From JAJYKC01 sp035545735 (GTDB taxonomy: Bacteria; Acidobacteriota; Terriglobia; Bryobacterales; Bryobacteraceae): a DNA stretch of 64,000 nucleotides. The translations under genes were made by a program, and so were the position numbers. The stretch lies in assembly GCA_035545735.1 (NCBI GenBank), contig DASZXS010000016.1, positions 6,888 to 70,887 of the forward strand, in the 5' to 3' direction. Positions 55,188-63,930 of this stretch are shown here, piece after piece. Under the pieces are notes generated by a model, which did no database searches, was not told the DNA's origin, and worked only from the letters and a program-made list of their open reading frames with translations. Every line of letters starts with the position of its first letter. The first letter of the stretch is position 1.

Positions 55188-58100
55188 TTAATCCGCCATG
55201 GCCGGTTCCGCGCCGGGACGCAATGACCGCGAGCGAGAGAAGCGAACGGCGAGCCGGTCGAAAAAGAGGTAAATAACCGGCGTCGTATATAGCGTCAGGA
55301 GCTGGCTGAAAATCAACCCTCCAACAATGGTGATTCCCAGCGGTTTCCGCAGCTCCGACCCGGTTCCGGAGCCAAGAGCGAGCGGCAGCCCGCCGAGCAG
55401 CGCGGCCATCGTGGTCATCATGATCGGCCGGAAGCGCAGCAGGCAGGCCTGATAGATGGCATCCACGGGAGACATGCCCTGTTCCCGCTCGGCTTCTAAA
55501 GCGAAGTCGATCATCATGATCGCGTTCTTCTTCACGATGCCGATTAGCAAAACGATGCCGATGAGAGCGATGATGCTGAAATCGCTCCGGCAGAGGTCGA
55601 GAGCCAGCAAAGCGCCCACTCCGGCCGACGGCAGCGTGGAGAGGATGGTGATGGGATGTATGTAGCTTTCGTACAGGATGCCGAGGACAATGTAGACCGT
55701 GATGAGCGCGGCAAGAATCAGGATGGGTTCGTTCGCGAGGGCGGCCTGGAATGCCTCGGCTGTGCCCTGAAACTGCCCCTGAATACTTGCGGGCATGTTT
55801 AGCTCGTCTTTTGCCTTGTTAACCGCTTCGACGGCGTCTCCCAAGGAGACATCCGGCGCGAGGTTAAAAGAAAGCGTCACCACCGGAAACTGTCCCTGGT
55901 GATTTACCGTGATCGGAACCGTGGTTTCTTCAATGTGCGTGAAAGCGCTGAGCGGGACCTGGCCGTTACTGGAGGAAACCGAGAGCGACGCCGTCGCCGT
56001 GGAGACCGATGTCCCGCCGGACGCGCCGCCGGTGGAATTCGCCAGGGATGCGCTATTGAGCGCACTGGCGGATGCGCTGGATGCCCCGAAGGATTGTGTT
56101 GCCGCGGAACCGCCGGACACCAGCCCCGTCGAGCCGGAGTTGCCGGTCCGGATATAAAGATGCCGTAGATCGCGTGGGTCCTGCTGGAATTCCGGCTTCA
56201 CTTCCAGTACCACGTGATACTGGTTCAACTGCGTGAACATCGTGGATACCAGGCGCTGTCCGTAGGCGTCGTACAGAGTGTTATCGATCTGTTGCGGTGT
56301 GATTCCCAGCCGCGCGGCCGTGTCGCGATCGATCACGATGGTGGTGCGAAGTCCGAGCGTTTGAAGGTCGCTGGCGACGTCCCGCAGTTCCGGCATCTCT
56401 CTCAATTTCTCCACCATACGAGGGGCAAACGCGTTCAATTCTTCCTGATTGGCGTCTTCCAGCGTGTATTGAAACTGTGTCCGGCTGACGCGATCCTCCA
56501 CGGTAAGATCCTGCACCGGCTGCATAAACAGCGTGATTCCGGTTACTTTGTCCAGTTCCGGCTGAAGCCGGCGGATCACATCCGTGCTGGCGATGCGACG
56601 CTCTTCGAGCGGCTTGAGATTGATTTGTATGCGGCCGCTATTCAGGGTTGTGTTCGTCCCGTCGATGCCGATGAAAGACGAGAGGCTTTCGACCGCCGGG
56701 TCCTTCAAAATAATGCGGGAGAGCTCCCGCTGGCGCTCCGCCATGGCGCGAAAGGAGATGGTCTGGCCGGCTTCCGATATGCCCTGAATGACGCCGGTAT
56801 CCTGAATTGGGAAGAAGCCCTTGGGAATCCAAATGAACATCAGGATCGTTGCGGCCAGCGTTGCCACCGCCACCAGCAAAGTCAGAGTTTGAGCTCGCAG
56901 AATAACCTGTAGCGTCCTTCCGTAAAACGCGATCACGGCGTCGAAAGCCTTCTCGGAAGCGCGGTAAAAGCGGCCCTGCTGTTCGGGGGGCGTATACTTC
57001 AGCAGACGGGCGCACATCATTGGAGTCAGCGTCAGGGAAACGATCGCCGAGACAAGAATCGTGACGCTTAGCGTGACCGCAAATTCGCGGAAGAGCCTGC
57101 CGACGATGTCGCCCATGAAAAGCAACGGGATCAACACCGCGATAAGAGAGATAGTGAGTGAAACGATGGTGAAGCCGATCTGTTCGGCTCCCTTCAGCGC
57201 GGCCTGCAGCGGCGGCTCACCGTCCTCGATGTAGCGCATGATGTTTTCGATCATCACGATGGCGTCGTCTACCACGAAGCCGGTGGAGATGGTGAGAGCC
57301 ATGAGAGAGAGGTTATTCAGGCTGTATCCGAGCGCGTACATCACGGCGAAAGTGCCGACCAGGGACAACGGCACGGCCACGCTGGGAATAACGGTGGCGG
57401 CCAGGTTACGGAGAAAGAGAAAGATCACCAGAACCACCAGCCCCACGGTGAGCATCAATTCAAACTGCACATCGTTCACCGAGGCGCGAATGGTGTTGGT
57501 CCGGTCCGTGAGGATCGTCACCTTCACGGAGGAGGGGAGGGAAGTGGTGAGCTGCGGGAGGAGAGTTTTGATGCGATCGACAACGGTGATGATATTTGCG
57601 CCCGGCTGGCGTTGAATATTCATGATGACCGCCGGCGTATCATTCATCCAGGCGGCCTGGTGAATGTTCTCCGCATCGTCGATCACGTCGGCGACATCCG
57701 TCATCTTCACCGGCGCGCCGTTACGATAGGCCACAATCAGGGCGGCGTAATCGGCGCTCGAAAGAAGCTGGTCGTTGGCGCCGATCGTGTACGACTGGTG
57801 CGTGCCGTCGAAGTTTCCCTTCGCTTGATTCACGTTCGCCGCCGAGATCACACTGCGGAGATCTTCCATATTGAGGCCGTAGGAAGACAATGCCGTTGGA
57901 TTCGCCTGAATGCGGACGGCGGGTTTCTGCCCGCCGCTGATGCTGACCAGGCCCACCCCCGCGAGCTGGGAAATCTTCGGCGCCAGCCGGGTATCGGCAA
58001 GATCCTCCACTTGAGAGAGCGGGAGCGCATCGGAGCTAAGCGCAAGAGTCAGAATCGGCGTGTCGGCCGGATTGGTCTTGCTGTAAATCGGCGGCGTAGG

Positions 58101-58469
58101 CAGATCGGGAGGGAGATAGGTGCCCGACGCGTTAATCGACTGCTGCACTTCCTGCTCGGCAATATCGATATTCAGGTTGAGGTTAAATTGCAGAGTGATA
58201 ACCGAACTTCCGTTGGAGCTGATGGAAGTCATCTGCTTCAGGCCGGGAACCTGGCCGAACTGGCGCTCCAGCGGAGCCGTCACCGAGGACGCCATGACAT
58301 CCGGGCTTGCGCCGGGATAAAAGGTCGCGACCTGGATGGTCGGATAGTCGACCTCGGGCAGCGCGGAAACCGGCAGTTCCTTATAGGCGACGCCGCCGAC
58401 CAGCAGGATGCCGACCATCAGCAGCGAAGTCGCTACCGGCCGCAGAATGAAAATCCGCGAAGGACTCAT
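55188..58469 (-). CDS. RND multidrug efflux pump, MdtB-like, with a low-complexity insert
   Basis: A 1093-aa HAE1 transporter, about 60 residues longer than its partner. It keeps the usual motifs (RPVATSLLMVGILLVGGVAY, ALTISTGFVVDDAIVMIENI, GIVKKNAIMMIDFALEAERE). Between YIRTGNSGSTGLV and NGQVPLSAFTHIEE (about residues 772-835) lies a Ser/Ala/Gly/Thr-rich stretch absent from the partner, replacing a short turn in the periplasmic docking region. The start overlaps the adaptor gene end by 4 bases. Confidence 0.95.
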   Translation of the reverse strand: MSPSRIFILRPVATSLLMVGILLVGGVAYKELPVSALPEVDYPTIQVATFYPGASPDVMASSVTAPLERQFGQVPGLKQMTSISSNGSSVITLQFNLNLNIDIAEQEVQQSINASGTYLPPDLPTPPIYSKTNPADTPILTLALSSDALPLSQVEDLADTRLAPKISQLAGVGLVSISGGQKPAVRIQANPTALSSYGLNMEDLRSVISAANVNQAKGNFDGTHQSYTIGANDQLLSSADYAALIVAYRNGAPVKMTDVADVIDDAENIHQAAWMNDTPAVIMNIQRQPGANIITVVDRIKTLLPQLTTSLPSSVKVTILTDRTNTIRASVNDVQFELMLTVGLVVLVIFLFLRNLAATVIPSVAVPLSLVGTFAVMYALGYSLNNLSLMALTISTGFVVDDAIVMIENIMRYIEDGEPPLQAALKGAEQIGFTIVSLTISLIAVLIPLLFMGDIVGRLFREFAVTLSVTILVSAIVSLTLTPMMCARLLKYTPPEQQGRFYRASEKAFDAVIAFYGRTLQVILRAQTLTLLVAVATLAATILMFIWIPKGFFPIQDTGVIQGISEAGQTISFRAMAERQRELSRIILKDPAVESLSSFIGIDGTNTTLNSGRIQINLKPLEERRIASTDVIRRLQPELDKVTGITLFMQPVQDLTVEDRVSRTQFQYTLEDANQEELNAFAPRMVEKLREMPELRDVASDLQTLGLRTTIVIDRDTAARLGITPQQIDNTLYDAYGQRLVSTMFTQLNQYHVVLEVKPEFQQDPRDLRHLYIRTGNSGSTGLVSGGSAATQSFGASSASASALNSASLANSTGGASGGTSVSTATASLSVSSSNGQVPLSAFTHIEETTVPITVNHQGQFPVVTLSFNLAPDVSLGDAVEAVNKAKDELNMPASIQGQFQGTAEAFQAALANEPILILAALITVYIVLGILYESYIHPITILSTLPSAGVGALLALDLCRSDFSIIALIGIVLLIGIVKKNAIMMIDFALEAEREQGMSPVDAIYQACLLRFRPIMMTTMAALLGGLPLALGSGTGSELRKPLGITIVGGLIFSQLLTLYTTPVIYLFFDRLAVRFSRSRSLRPGAEPAMAD

Positions 58470-59773
58470 GAAGCCTTCCTGGTTCCCCGTTTGCCGCCGC
58501 CCGAGTGCGGAGCCGAGCCGGCGGGCCTCTCCCCGGCAGCCGGTTTCTCTCCGGCAATTGTTACGGCCACCTTTGAGCCTTCCTGCAGTTTGTCGACGCC
58601 ATCGGTCACCACCACGTCGCCGGGCGCTATCCCCGATGTAATCTCCGTTTGACCGTCCTCGACCACGCCCTGGGTAACCTGGCGAATGGTGACCGTGTTA
58701 TCCGGTTTCACCATGAATACATAGGTAGACTGCGTGTTGCGCTGGATCGCGGCATACGATAGCAGCGTGACGCCGCTCTTGCGTTCGATCAGGACCCGGG
58801 CATTCACGAACTGGCTGGGGAAGAGCTTGTTATCGGCGTTCGAAAACACGGCGCGCAGCTTAACCGTGCCTGTCGTCTGGTCGATCTGGTTATCGACGGT
58901 GACGAGTGTCCCTTGAGCGATTTTCGTGTTATTGGAACGGTCGAACGCATCCACTTCAAGGCGGGCGCCGGCGCGGTATTTCTGCATGATGACCGGCAGG
59001 TTATCTTCCGGGATGGTGAAAATCACGCTAATCGGCTGAATCTGCGTAATGACAAGAAGTCCATTGGAGTCGCTGGCATGAACGATGTTGCCCGGGTCCA
59101 CCAGCCGCAAGCCAATCCTTCCGTCGATGGGAGAGGTGATCCGGCAATAGACCAACTGCAGTTTGGCGTTGTCGATTTGGGCCTGGTCGGTCTTTACCGT
59201 TCCTTCATATTGCGTCACGGTCGCTTCCTGGGTGGCGAGTTGCTGCTGTGGAATCGCGTCCTGCGCCCATAGAGTCTTGTAACGCTCCAGGTCGATCCTG
59301 GCATTCTTCAACAGCGCGTTGTCATGGATCAGTTGCCCCTCCGCCTGCTCAAGCTGCACTTGATAAGGACGGGGGTCGATCTGAACGAGCAGGTCGCCCT
59401 TATGGACCACCTCGCCTTCCTTGTAGTTCACCTGAACCAACTCTCCATCCACCCGGCTCCGGACCGTGACCGTATAAATCGGGGTCACCGCACCAAGAGC
59501 GTTCAGATAAACCGGAATATCGCCCCTTTGAGCCCGTGCGCCCACCACCCGAACAGCGCCGCTCCCTGCCCGCCTGCCTTTGCCGCTTTGCGGAGCGGTG
59601 GCGGTCTTGTCTTCGATCCGGGAATGCCAGTAGTAAGCGCCGGCGCCGGCAATTGCCAGCAGCACGATCCACATCCAGAGCCGCGAGGAGCGTCCGCCTG
59701 AGCGTTCCGGAGGCGCCGGAGGAGCTGGCGGCGTTTGCTTCTCTTCATTCACGACAGGGGATTCAGGATTCAT
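58466..59773 (-). CDS. RND efflux periplasmic adaptor (MdtA-like)
   Basis: A 435-aa membrane-fusion protein. A Pro-rich cytoplasmic start precedes a transmembrane anchor (about 32-50, WMWIVLLAIAGAGAYYW), lipoyl halves (VRSRVDGELVQVNYKEGEVV and SPIDGRIGLRLVDPGNIV), a long helical hairpin and beta-barrel domains with KLRAVFSNADNKLFPSQFVN. The protein bridges the two pumps to the outer-membrane lipoprotein. No strong ribosome site precedes the ATG; a perfect inverted repeat lies 15-40 bases upstream. Confidence 0.95.
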   Translation of the reverse strand: MNPESPVVNEEKQTPPAPPAPPERSGGRSSRLWMWIVLLAIAGAGAYYWHSRIEDKTATAPQSGKGRRAGSGAVRVVGARAQRGDIPVYLNALGAVTPIYTVTVRSRVDGELVQVNYKEGEVVHKGDLLVQIDPRPYQVQLEQAEGQLIHDNALLKNARIDLERYKTLWAQDAIPQQQLATQEATVTQYEGTVKTDQAQIDNAKLQLVYCRITSPIDGRIGLRLVDPGNIVHASDSNGLLVITQIQPISVIFTIPEDNLPVIMQKYRAGARLEVDAFDRSNNTKIAQGTLVTVDNQIDQTTGTVKLRAVFSNADNKLFPSQFVNARVLIERKSGVTLLSYAAIQRNTQSTYVFMVKPDNTVTIRQVTQGVVEDGQTEITSGIAPGDVVVTDGVDKLQEGSKVAVTIAGEKPAAGERPAGSAPHSGGGKRGTRKAS

Positions 59774-59788
59774 GGAAGTAGCGACTAC

Positions 59789-59814
59789 AAACCACTATGA
59801 CGGCGTAGTGGTTT
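59789..59814. promoter_or_regulatory. Inverted repeat upstream of the efflux operon (possible operator)
   Basis: AAACCACTA (59789-59797) and TAGTGGTTT (59806-59814) form a perfect 9-bp inverted repeat around an 8-base centre, 15-40 bases before the adaptor start. The size and place are like a TetR-type repressor site; no regulator gene adjoins the operon. It could alternatively fold as a leader hairpin. Confidence 0.5.
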
Positions 59815-59844
59815 TGCGTCGACTGCTGAATGACAACCTCCGTG

Positions 59845-59862
59845 CTATGCCATTCGGCATAG
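59845..59862. repeat. Hairpin in the fmdB-adaptor intergenic gap
   Basis: CTATGCC-ATTC-GGCATAG is a perfect 7-bp stem with a 4-base loop, 36 bases beyond the fmdB stop codon on its strand. No T run follows, so it is not a standard intrinsic terminator; it may be a second operator half or an mRNA stabiliser. Confidence 0.4.
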
Positions 59863-59897
59863 ATCCCGCGGACGCGAACCAGAGGAAAGGGTTGGGC

Positions 59898-60119
59898 TTA
59901 GTTGCGGCCGCAGAGATCGGGTGTGCGGCACATCCCGCCGGGGCAGGCGGGCAGTTCGGACTTCGAAGAAGACGAACCGGCGCGCGCGGAGAACGTGGAA
60001 TATTGAGTTTTCAAGTGTATCTGGCCACAGGAAGGGCAGGAACCGCCCTCGTCGCCGCGCTTCACCAGTTTCTCAAAAGTGGCGCCACAATCATCACAGC
60101 GATATTCAAAAATCGGCAT
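59898..60119 (-). CDS. FmdB-family zinc-ribbon protein
   Basis: A 73-aa protein opening with PIFEYRCDDCGATFE, the FmdB/CxxC_CxxC regulatory motif, and a second pair CPSCG. A further cysteine cluster near the end (ACPGGMCRTPDLC) is an addition. FmdB members are putative regulators of amidase or formamidase genes. The gene lies 39 bases after the hypothetical gene upstream and 124 bases before the efflux operon. Its Cys-rich tail is not usual, so metal sensing is possible, but unproven. Confidence 0.9.
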   Translation of the reverse strand: MPIFEYRCDDCGATFEKLVKRGDEGGSCPSCGQIHLKTQYSTFSARAGSSSSKSELPACPGGMCRTPDLCGRN

Positions 60120-60158
60120 AGGGTTTGTCCTTCCTTCTCAGCATAGCAGCGGCGGCGC

Positions 60159-60857
60159 TCACCGGAAATGGAAGAGACTCAAGCGTGGCAGGCCCTCGTC
60201 CTCAAGCAGGCGGCGGTCCAGGTATTGCCGCTCCAGCATGTCGAGTTGGCTGGCGGTCATCTTCCCACGATAAGGCTTCAGTTGCCGGTCCAGATCCTGC
60301 TTCACCCGCAATAGTGCCTCGTCGCTCTGGCGGGTCCGGGCGATTGCAATCATCTTTCCTTCGAGGACGCTGAGACGCTGTTCCACCTCTTCGAGCTTTT
60401 GGAAGGCCTCATCGGGAAGGCTGGCGATCTGCCGCAGCGGCGCCACAAGTTCTTCGTATCCGCTCCTGGCAGCCACCGCCTCGGCGTTATGCGTCAGGTA
60501 GGCGCGCAGTTCCTCGAAATCGAAGGGAGCCGCTTGTTCACGGCCGGTGCTTTGCGCGGAAGCCATGCCCGCCATCGCTTGTGCTTCCGCCGCGACGGCC
60601 TGGGAGCAGTACGCCAGCGAATTTACGTTCTGCGTCCGCCGCTTTCCGCTGCGCCATTTCTCGAATGCGGCATCAATGCCGCGAACGACGGCTTCGAGCG
60701 GAATGCCCGCGTTCTTCCAGCTTTCGATCAGCGCCCAGTCGAGCGGGGATAGCAGAAACAGTCCTGTCCCCCGAGCGAGTTGAAAGCGCTCCTCGATTTC
60801 CGTGAAGTAGTTGAAGTAGTTGAGCCCTTGCCAGGGCTGGATATCGTCGCCGGTCAA
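60159..60857 (-). CDS. Conserved-looking hypothetical protein
   Basis: A 232-aa soluble protein. N-terminal half: NYFNYFTEIEERFQLARGTG and LSPLDWALIESWKNAGIPLE, with aromatic repeats; C-terminal half: a helical region with ERQYLDRRLLEDEGLPRLSL and probable coiled coil (FQKLEEVEQRLSVLEGKM). No family recognised. The DWALIESWKNAGIPLE part recalls DnaD- or primosome-type helical domains, weakly. It follows birA by 30 bases. Confidence 0.65.
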   Translation of the reverse strand: MTGDDIQPWQGLNYFNYFTEIEERFQLARGTGLFLLSPLDWALIESWKNAGIPLEAVVRGIDAAFEKWRSGKRRTQNVNSLAYCSQAVAAEAQAMAGMASAQSTGREQAAPFDFEELRAYLTHNAEAVAARSGYEELVAPLRQIASLPDEAFQKLEEVEQRLSVLEGKMIAIARTRQSDEALLRVKQDLDRQLKPYRGKMTASQLDMLERQYLDRRLLEDEGLPRLSLFHFR

Positions 60858-60887
60858 GTCTCAGGTTAGCCTAACGGGGCAGGCGGC

Positions 60888-61643
60888 TCATGCCGGGCGT
60901 ACGCCGCCGGCCAGAATCACGGTGCGTTTCCCGTTGTCCTCGCGAAGGATCAGAAAGCCGGCTGCATTCAACCCATCGGTGACGCCTTCGAGCACCACGC
61001 CGTCTTGTTCCACGGTCACGCGGCGGCCTGCGACATAGCTCGAAGCTCGTGAAAACATTTCTATGATCGGTTGGGCGCCCTGCTCGTCGAGCAAAGCGCC
61101 ATAAGCGTCGACGGAGCGCAGGATATGGACGAGCAGTTGCTCCCTGGAATATACTCTTCCGCCCACGATGCGCAGCGACGTGGCGACCTCACATACCGGG
61201 GCGGGGAAGCTTGCATGATTCACGTTGAGTCCGATCCCGGCAATCGCCGTTGAGCCGTCCGCCTGTGTAAGGATGCCGCAGCATTTCTTGCCGGAGAGAA
61301 GAAGATCGTTCGGCCAGCGGAGGTCGCAGACCAGATCCGTTGCTTTCAGAATGGCCTCGGCGACCGCCAATCCAAGCGCCAGGGTGAGTGCGGGCATGGC
61401 CGACGCCGGAAGGCTGTAGCGCAGAACGATGGACTGGTAGAGTCCCGCATACGGCTCGGAATGCCAGTGGCGTCCATAGCGGCCTTGCCCGGCGGTCTGC
61501 TCCTCGGCGCCCACCACGGTTCCGGACTCGCATCCAGCGGCGGCAAGCCGGCCGGCTTCGAGCATCGTGGAGCCCACCGTTTCATGCCAGTCGATGCGGC
61601 GCCCCGGAAACTGGAAGCGTACGCGATCGATGTCAAGCTTCAA
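60888..61643 (-). CDS. birA: Biotin--[acetyl-CoA-carboxylase] ligase
   Basis: A 251-aa class I biotin protein ligase that attaches biotin to carboxyl carrier protein. Motifs are ETVGSTMLEAGRLAAAG, QTAGQGRYGRHWHSEP (the GRGRxGRxW-like adenylation loop), DLRWPNDLLLSGKKCCGIL and IAGIGLNVNH. There is no DNA-binding N-terminal domain, so it is a pure ligase without repressor function. It overlaps nadC by 11 bases. Confidence 0.95.
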   Translation of the reverse strand: MKLDIDRVRFQFPGRRIDWHETVGSTMLEAGRLAAAGCESGTVVGAEEQTAGQGRYGRHWHSEPYAGLYQSIVLRYSLPASAMPALTLALGLAVAEAILKATDLVCDLRWPNDLLLSGKKCCGILTQADGSTAIAGIGLNVNHASFPAPVCEVATSLRIVGGRVYSREQLLVHILRSVDAYGALLDEQGAQPIIEMFSRASSYVAGRRVTVEQDGVVLEGVTDGLNAAGFLILREDNGKRTVILAGGVRPA

Positions 61644-62475
61644 GTTCGATCCGGAAATTCATGTCCACCGCGACCGCCGAATGAGTGACCGCGCCGCACG
61701 AAACAAAATCCGCTCCCGTGGCCGCGTAGGCCGCCACGGAATCGAGTTCGATGCCGCCGGAAAGCTCCACCGTGGCGCGTCCGGCGATCCGGCCGATCGC
61801 CTCGCGGGCGCGCTCGGGGGTATAGTTGTCGAGCAAGAGATGGGTGGCGCCGCATTCGAGTGCTTCTTCAATCTCTTCCTGGGTGCGTACTTCGATTTCC
61901 ACCGGAACCGCCGCTGCACGAACGCGAGCGAGCGCCTGCCGGACTCCGCCGGCGGCCGTGATGTGATTGTTCTTAATCAATACGGCGTCGAACAGGCCGA
62001 TTCGATGATTTACGACACCCCCCGCCGCCGCCGCCATTTTCTCCAATCGCCGGAGACCCGGTGTGGTCTTTCTCGTATCCAGAATCCGGCATTTCGTGCC
62101 CGCCGTTTCGGCCGCGTAGCGCCCGGCAAGCGTTGCCACTCCGCTAAGCCGCTGCATGAAGTTGAGGGAGACGCGCTCGCATTCGAGAAGCGTGCGGGCC
62201 CTTCCACTCACGGACGCGATTTCATCCCCCGGCCCCAGCCTGCTGCCGCTCGGCGAGGCGATGCGAAAATGATCTACCCCGCCGCGCTCCGCGTAGATCA
62301 AGGGGAGCAATTCCACGCCGGCGAGAATCATCGGCTGTCGCGCGATGAACCGGCCGGAGGCTTTCTGCGCGGCGTCGATGCACAGGGTTGATGTCACGTC
62401 ACCGCTGCCGATATCTTCGGCGAGGGCGGTGCGCACAATCTCCCGGACTTCGGGATGAGAAACGTCGAAGCTCAT
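61633..62475 (-). CDS. nadC: Nicotinate-nucleotide pyrophosphorylase (carboxylating)
   Basis: A 280-aa quinolinate phosphoribosyltransferase of de novo NAD synthesis. Motifs include ALAEDIGSGDVTS, LLECERVSLNFMQRLSGVAT, RILDTRKTTPGLRRLEKMA and LIKNNHITAAGG. It overlaps the SGNH hydrolase by 4 bases and birA by 11 bases, forming a tight cofactor cluster with no nadA or nadB in the window. Confidence 0.97.
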   Translation of the reverse strand: MSFDVSHPEVREIVRTALAEDIGSGDVTSTLCIDAAQKASGRFIARQPMILAGVELLPLIYAERGGVDHFRIASPSGSRLGPGDEIASVSGRARTLLECERVSLNFMQRLSGVATLAGRYAAETAGTKCRILDTRKTTPGLRRLEKMAAAAGGVVNHRIGLFDAVLIKNNHITAAGGVRQALARVRAAAVPVEIEVRTQEEIEEALECGATHLLLDNYTPERAREAIGRIAGRATVELSGGIELDSVAAYAATGADFVSCGAVTHSAVAVDMNFRIELEA

Positions 62476-63728
62476 CCTTGGGGGGCCGTTCCAACCAGTT
62501 CAAAATGATGCGGCTTCGGCTGGGCGGCGACTCGCTGCGCGGTGATCACCTGGTCTTCCAGCGCATCGAGTGAGCTCTCCGCTTGCGCCGTGTCGAATCC
62601 CGAGCCGTCCAGAGGGGTCTGAACCGTACGCCAGCGCGCGAAATGAATATTGTTGTGCTTGAGCGTGAGCGCATGAACCTCGGCGGCCTGCTCCATCATC
62701 GGAGTCGGATAGTTGACCAGATTGATGCCGTTGGCGAGATCCTGGGAGGAGAAAGAACCGGCCGGGCTGCCGTCGATGTTGAGGGTGTACGTGCCGGCGG
62801 GCAGGGACGTGACCTTGAGCATCTGGCGGTCCAGCGCGTCCACAAAATCGGAGGAATGAACAGCCAGGGCGAGCGTCTCGTCTTTCCAGTTGATCGGCAT
62901 GGGGAGCGAACGGTCGGTTTGACTCCATCTCAGCCCATTCTTGGTTTCGACGCCGGTAACCTCTGCATTCGTGGCGTGCGCAATGTGCCCGGAGGCGGCG
63001 TCGATTTCGACGTCGGAGACGACGCTCGGAGCGTTCCATGACTTGAGCAGTTGCTCCGCCATGATCAGGTGGCCGCCAGGACCGGGATGGACGCGGTCTG
63101 GAAGGATTTTTTCGGAGGTCTCCGGATCGGTGGCGTGAGCTTTGCGCAGCATTTCGACCACGGGTCCATTGAAATCGCTGAGGGTGAGGTTTTCTTTGGC
63201 TGCGAGTTGCTGAAGAAACTGGCTGTACCGCAGCAGCACGGCATTGTAGCCGCCTTCGAATTTCGGGGGGCGCGTGATGTCGTCATACGGGGATGGCTTG
63301 ATGGCGGTGATGCGCACGCCGGGCGAGGCCGTTTTGATCGCCTGGACGATGTTCTCGTAGCCGGTCGAATACCGGGTGAACAATTCGGCGTCGTAGGGCC
63401 GGTAGCCGCCGTCGTTCATACCGAGCATGATGGTGACGACGGAGGGTTTAAAGGGGAAAACATCGCGGCGCAAGCGAAGATCGATGGGTCCTCCGCCACC
63501 GCCCGAAACGCGATCGCCGCCCCAGCCGGAGTGGATGAAGCGCACCTGAAGCTGCGGAAAGCGCGTTACGGCAAAGGTTTCAACGAAAGTGGTGTAGAGG
63601 CGCTGATCGGTGATGCTGTCGCCGTAGAACACCACGGTATCGCCGCGGTGCAGCGCAAAGTTCCCATCGGCCCACAAGGCCACGGCGGCCAAAAACACAC
63701 CGGCGCCACGCAAAAGAGTTCGAACCAT
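62472..63728 (-). CDS. SGNH/GDSL-family hydrolase
   Basis: A 418-aa exported esterase-like protein. Signal peptide (about 1-22). Block I TVVFYGDSITDQRLY, block II (GWGGDRVSG), block III IMLGMNDGGYR and block V DRVHPGPGGHLIM hold Ser, Gly, Asn and Asp/His of the SGNH triad. A C-terminal extension of about 170 residues, with PAGTYTLNIDGSPAGSF, looks like a carbohydrate-related domain. It may deacetylate polysaccharide. It starts 10 bases from the tRNA-Asn promoter. Confidence 0.92.
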   Translation of the reverse strand: MVRTLLRGAGVFLAAVALWADGNFALHRGDTVVFYGDSITDQRLYTTFVETFAVTRFPQLQVRFIHSGWGGDRVSGGGGGPIDLRLRRDVFPFKPSVVTIMLGMNDGGYRPYDAELFTRYSTGYENIVQAIKTASPGVRITAIKPSPYDDITRPPKFEGGYNAVLLRYSQFLQQLAAKENLTLSDFNGPVVEMLRKAHATDPETSEKILPDRVHPGPGGHLIMAEQLLKSWNAPSVVSDVEIDAASGHIAHATNAEVTGVETKNGLRWSQTDRSLPMPINWKDETLALAVHSSDFVDALDRQMLKVTSLPAGTYTLNIDGSPAGSFSSQDLANGINLVNYPTPMMEQAAEVHALTLKHNNIHFARWRTVQTPLDGSGFDTAQAESSLDALEDQVITAQRVAAQPKPHHFELVGTAPQG

Positions 63729-63737
63729 ACGCTCTAT

Positions 63738-63767
63738 TTGACACCATCAGGGAGGCTCTGGTGTAAT
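63738..63767 (+). promoter_or_regulatory. Promoter of tRNA-Asn
   Basis: TTGACA at 63738-63743, an 18-base spacer and TGTAAT at 63762-63767 lie 25 bases before the tRNA 5' end. Confidence 0.6.
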
Positions 63768-63791
63768 GGCAGAGTAAACCTTCCACGCTGC

Positions 63792-63867
<76 letters not shown>

Positions 63868-63877
63868 TTTCATTTTC

Positions 63878-63897
63878 GGCTCTACACGGCTCTACAC
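63878..63897. repeat. Tandem 10-bp repeat (GGCTCTACAC x2)
   Basis: Two exact copies of GGCTCTACAC, 11 bases after the tRNA-Asn CCA and 33 bases before the stop of an ISL3-like transposase. ISL3 elements end in GGCTCT-like inverted repeats, so one copy probably marks the end of the element; the other may be a partial duplicate. Confidence 0.45.
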
Positions 63898-63930
63898 ACT
63901 TAATGGGGGCGGACCCAGGCTCCGACAGAT

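Noticed and set aside
54189..55226. A 345-codon plus-strand frame over the MdtC-like pump gene
   Set aside because: Composition rich in Arg/Gly/Asp; the pump gene opposite is intact.
57612..58652. A 346-codon plus-strand frame over the MdtB-like pump gene
   Set aside because: Antisense artefact of high GC; no ribosome site or domain.
63878..63897. The tandem GGCTCTACAC as a CRISPR or integron array
   Set aside because: Only two 10-bp units with no spacer; it fits an insertion-sequence end better.
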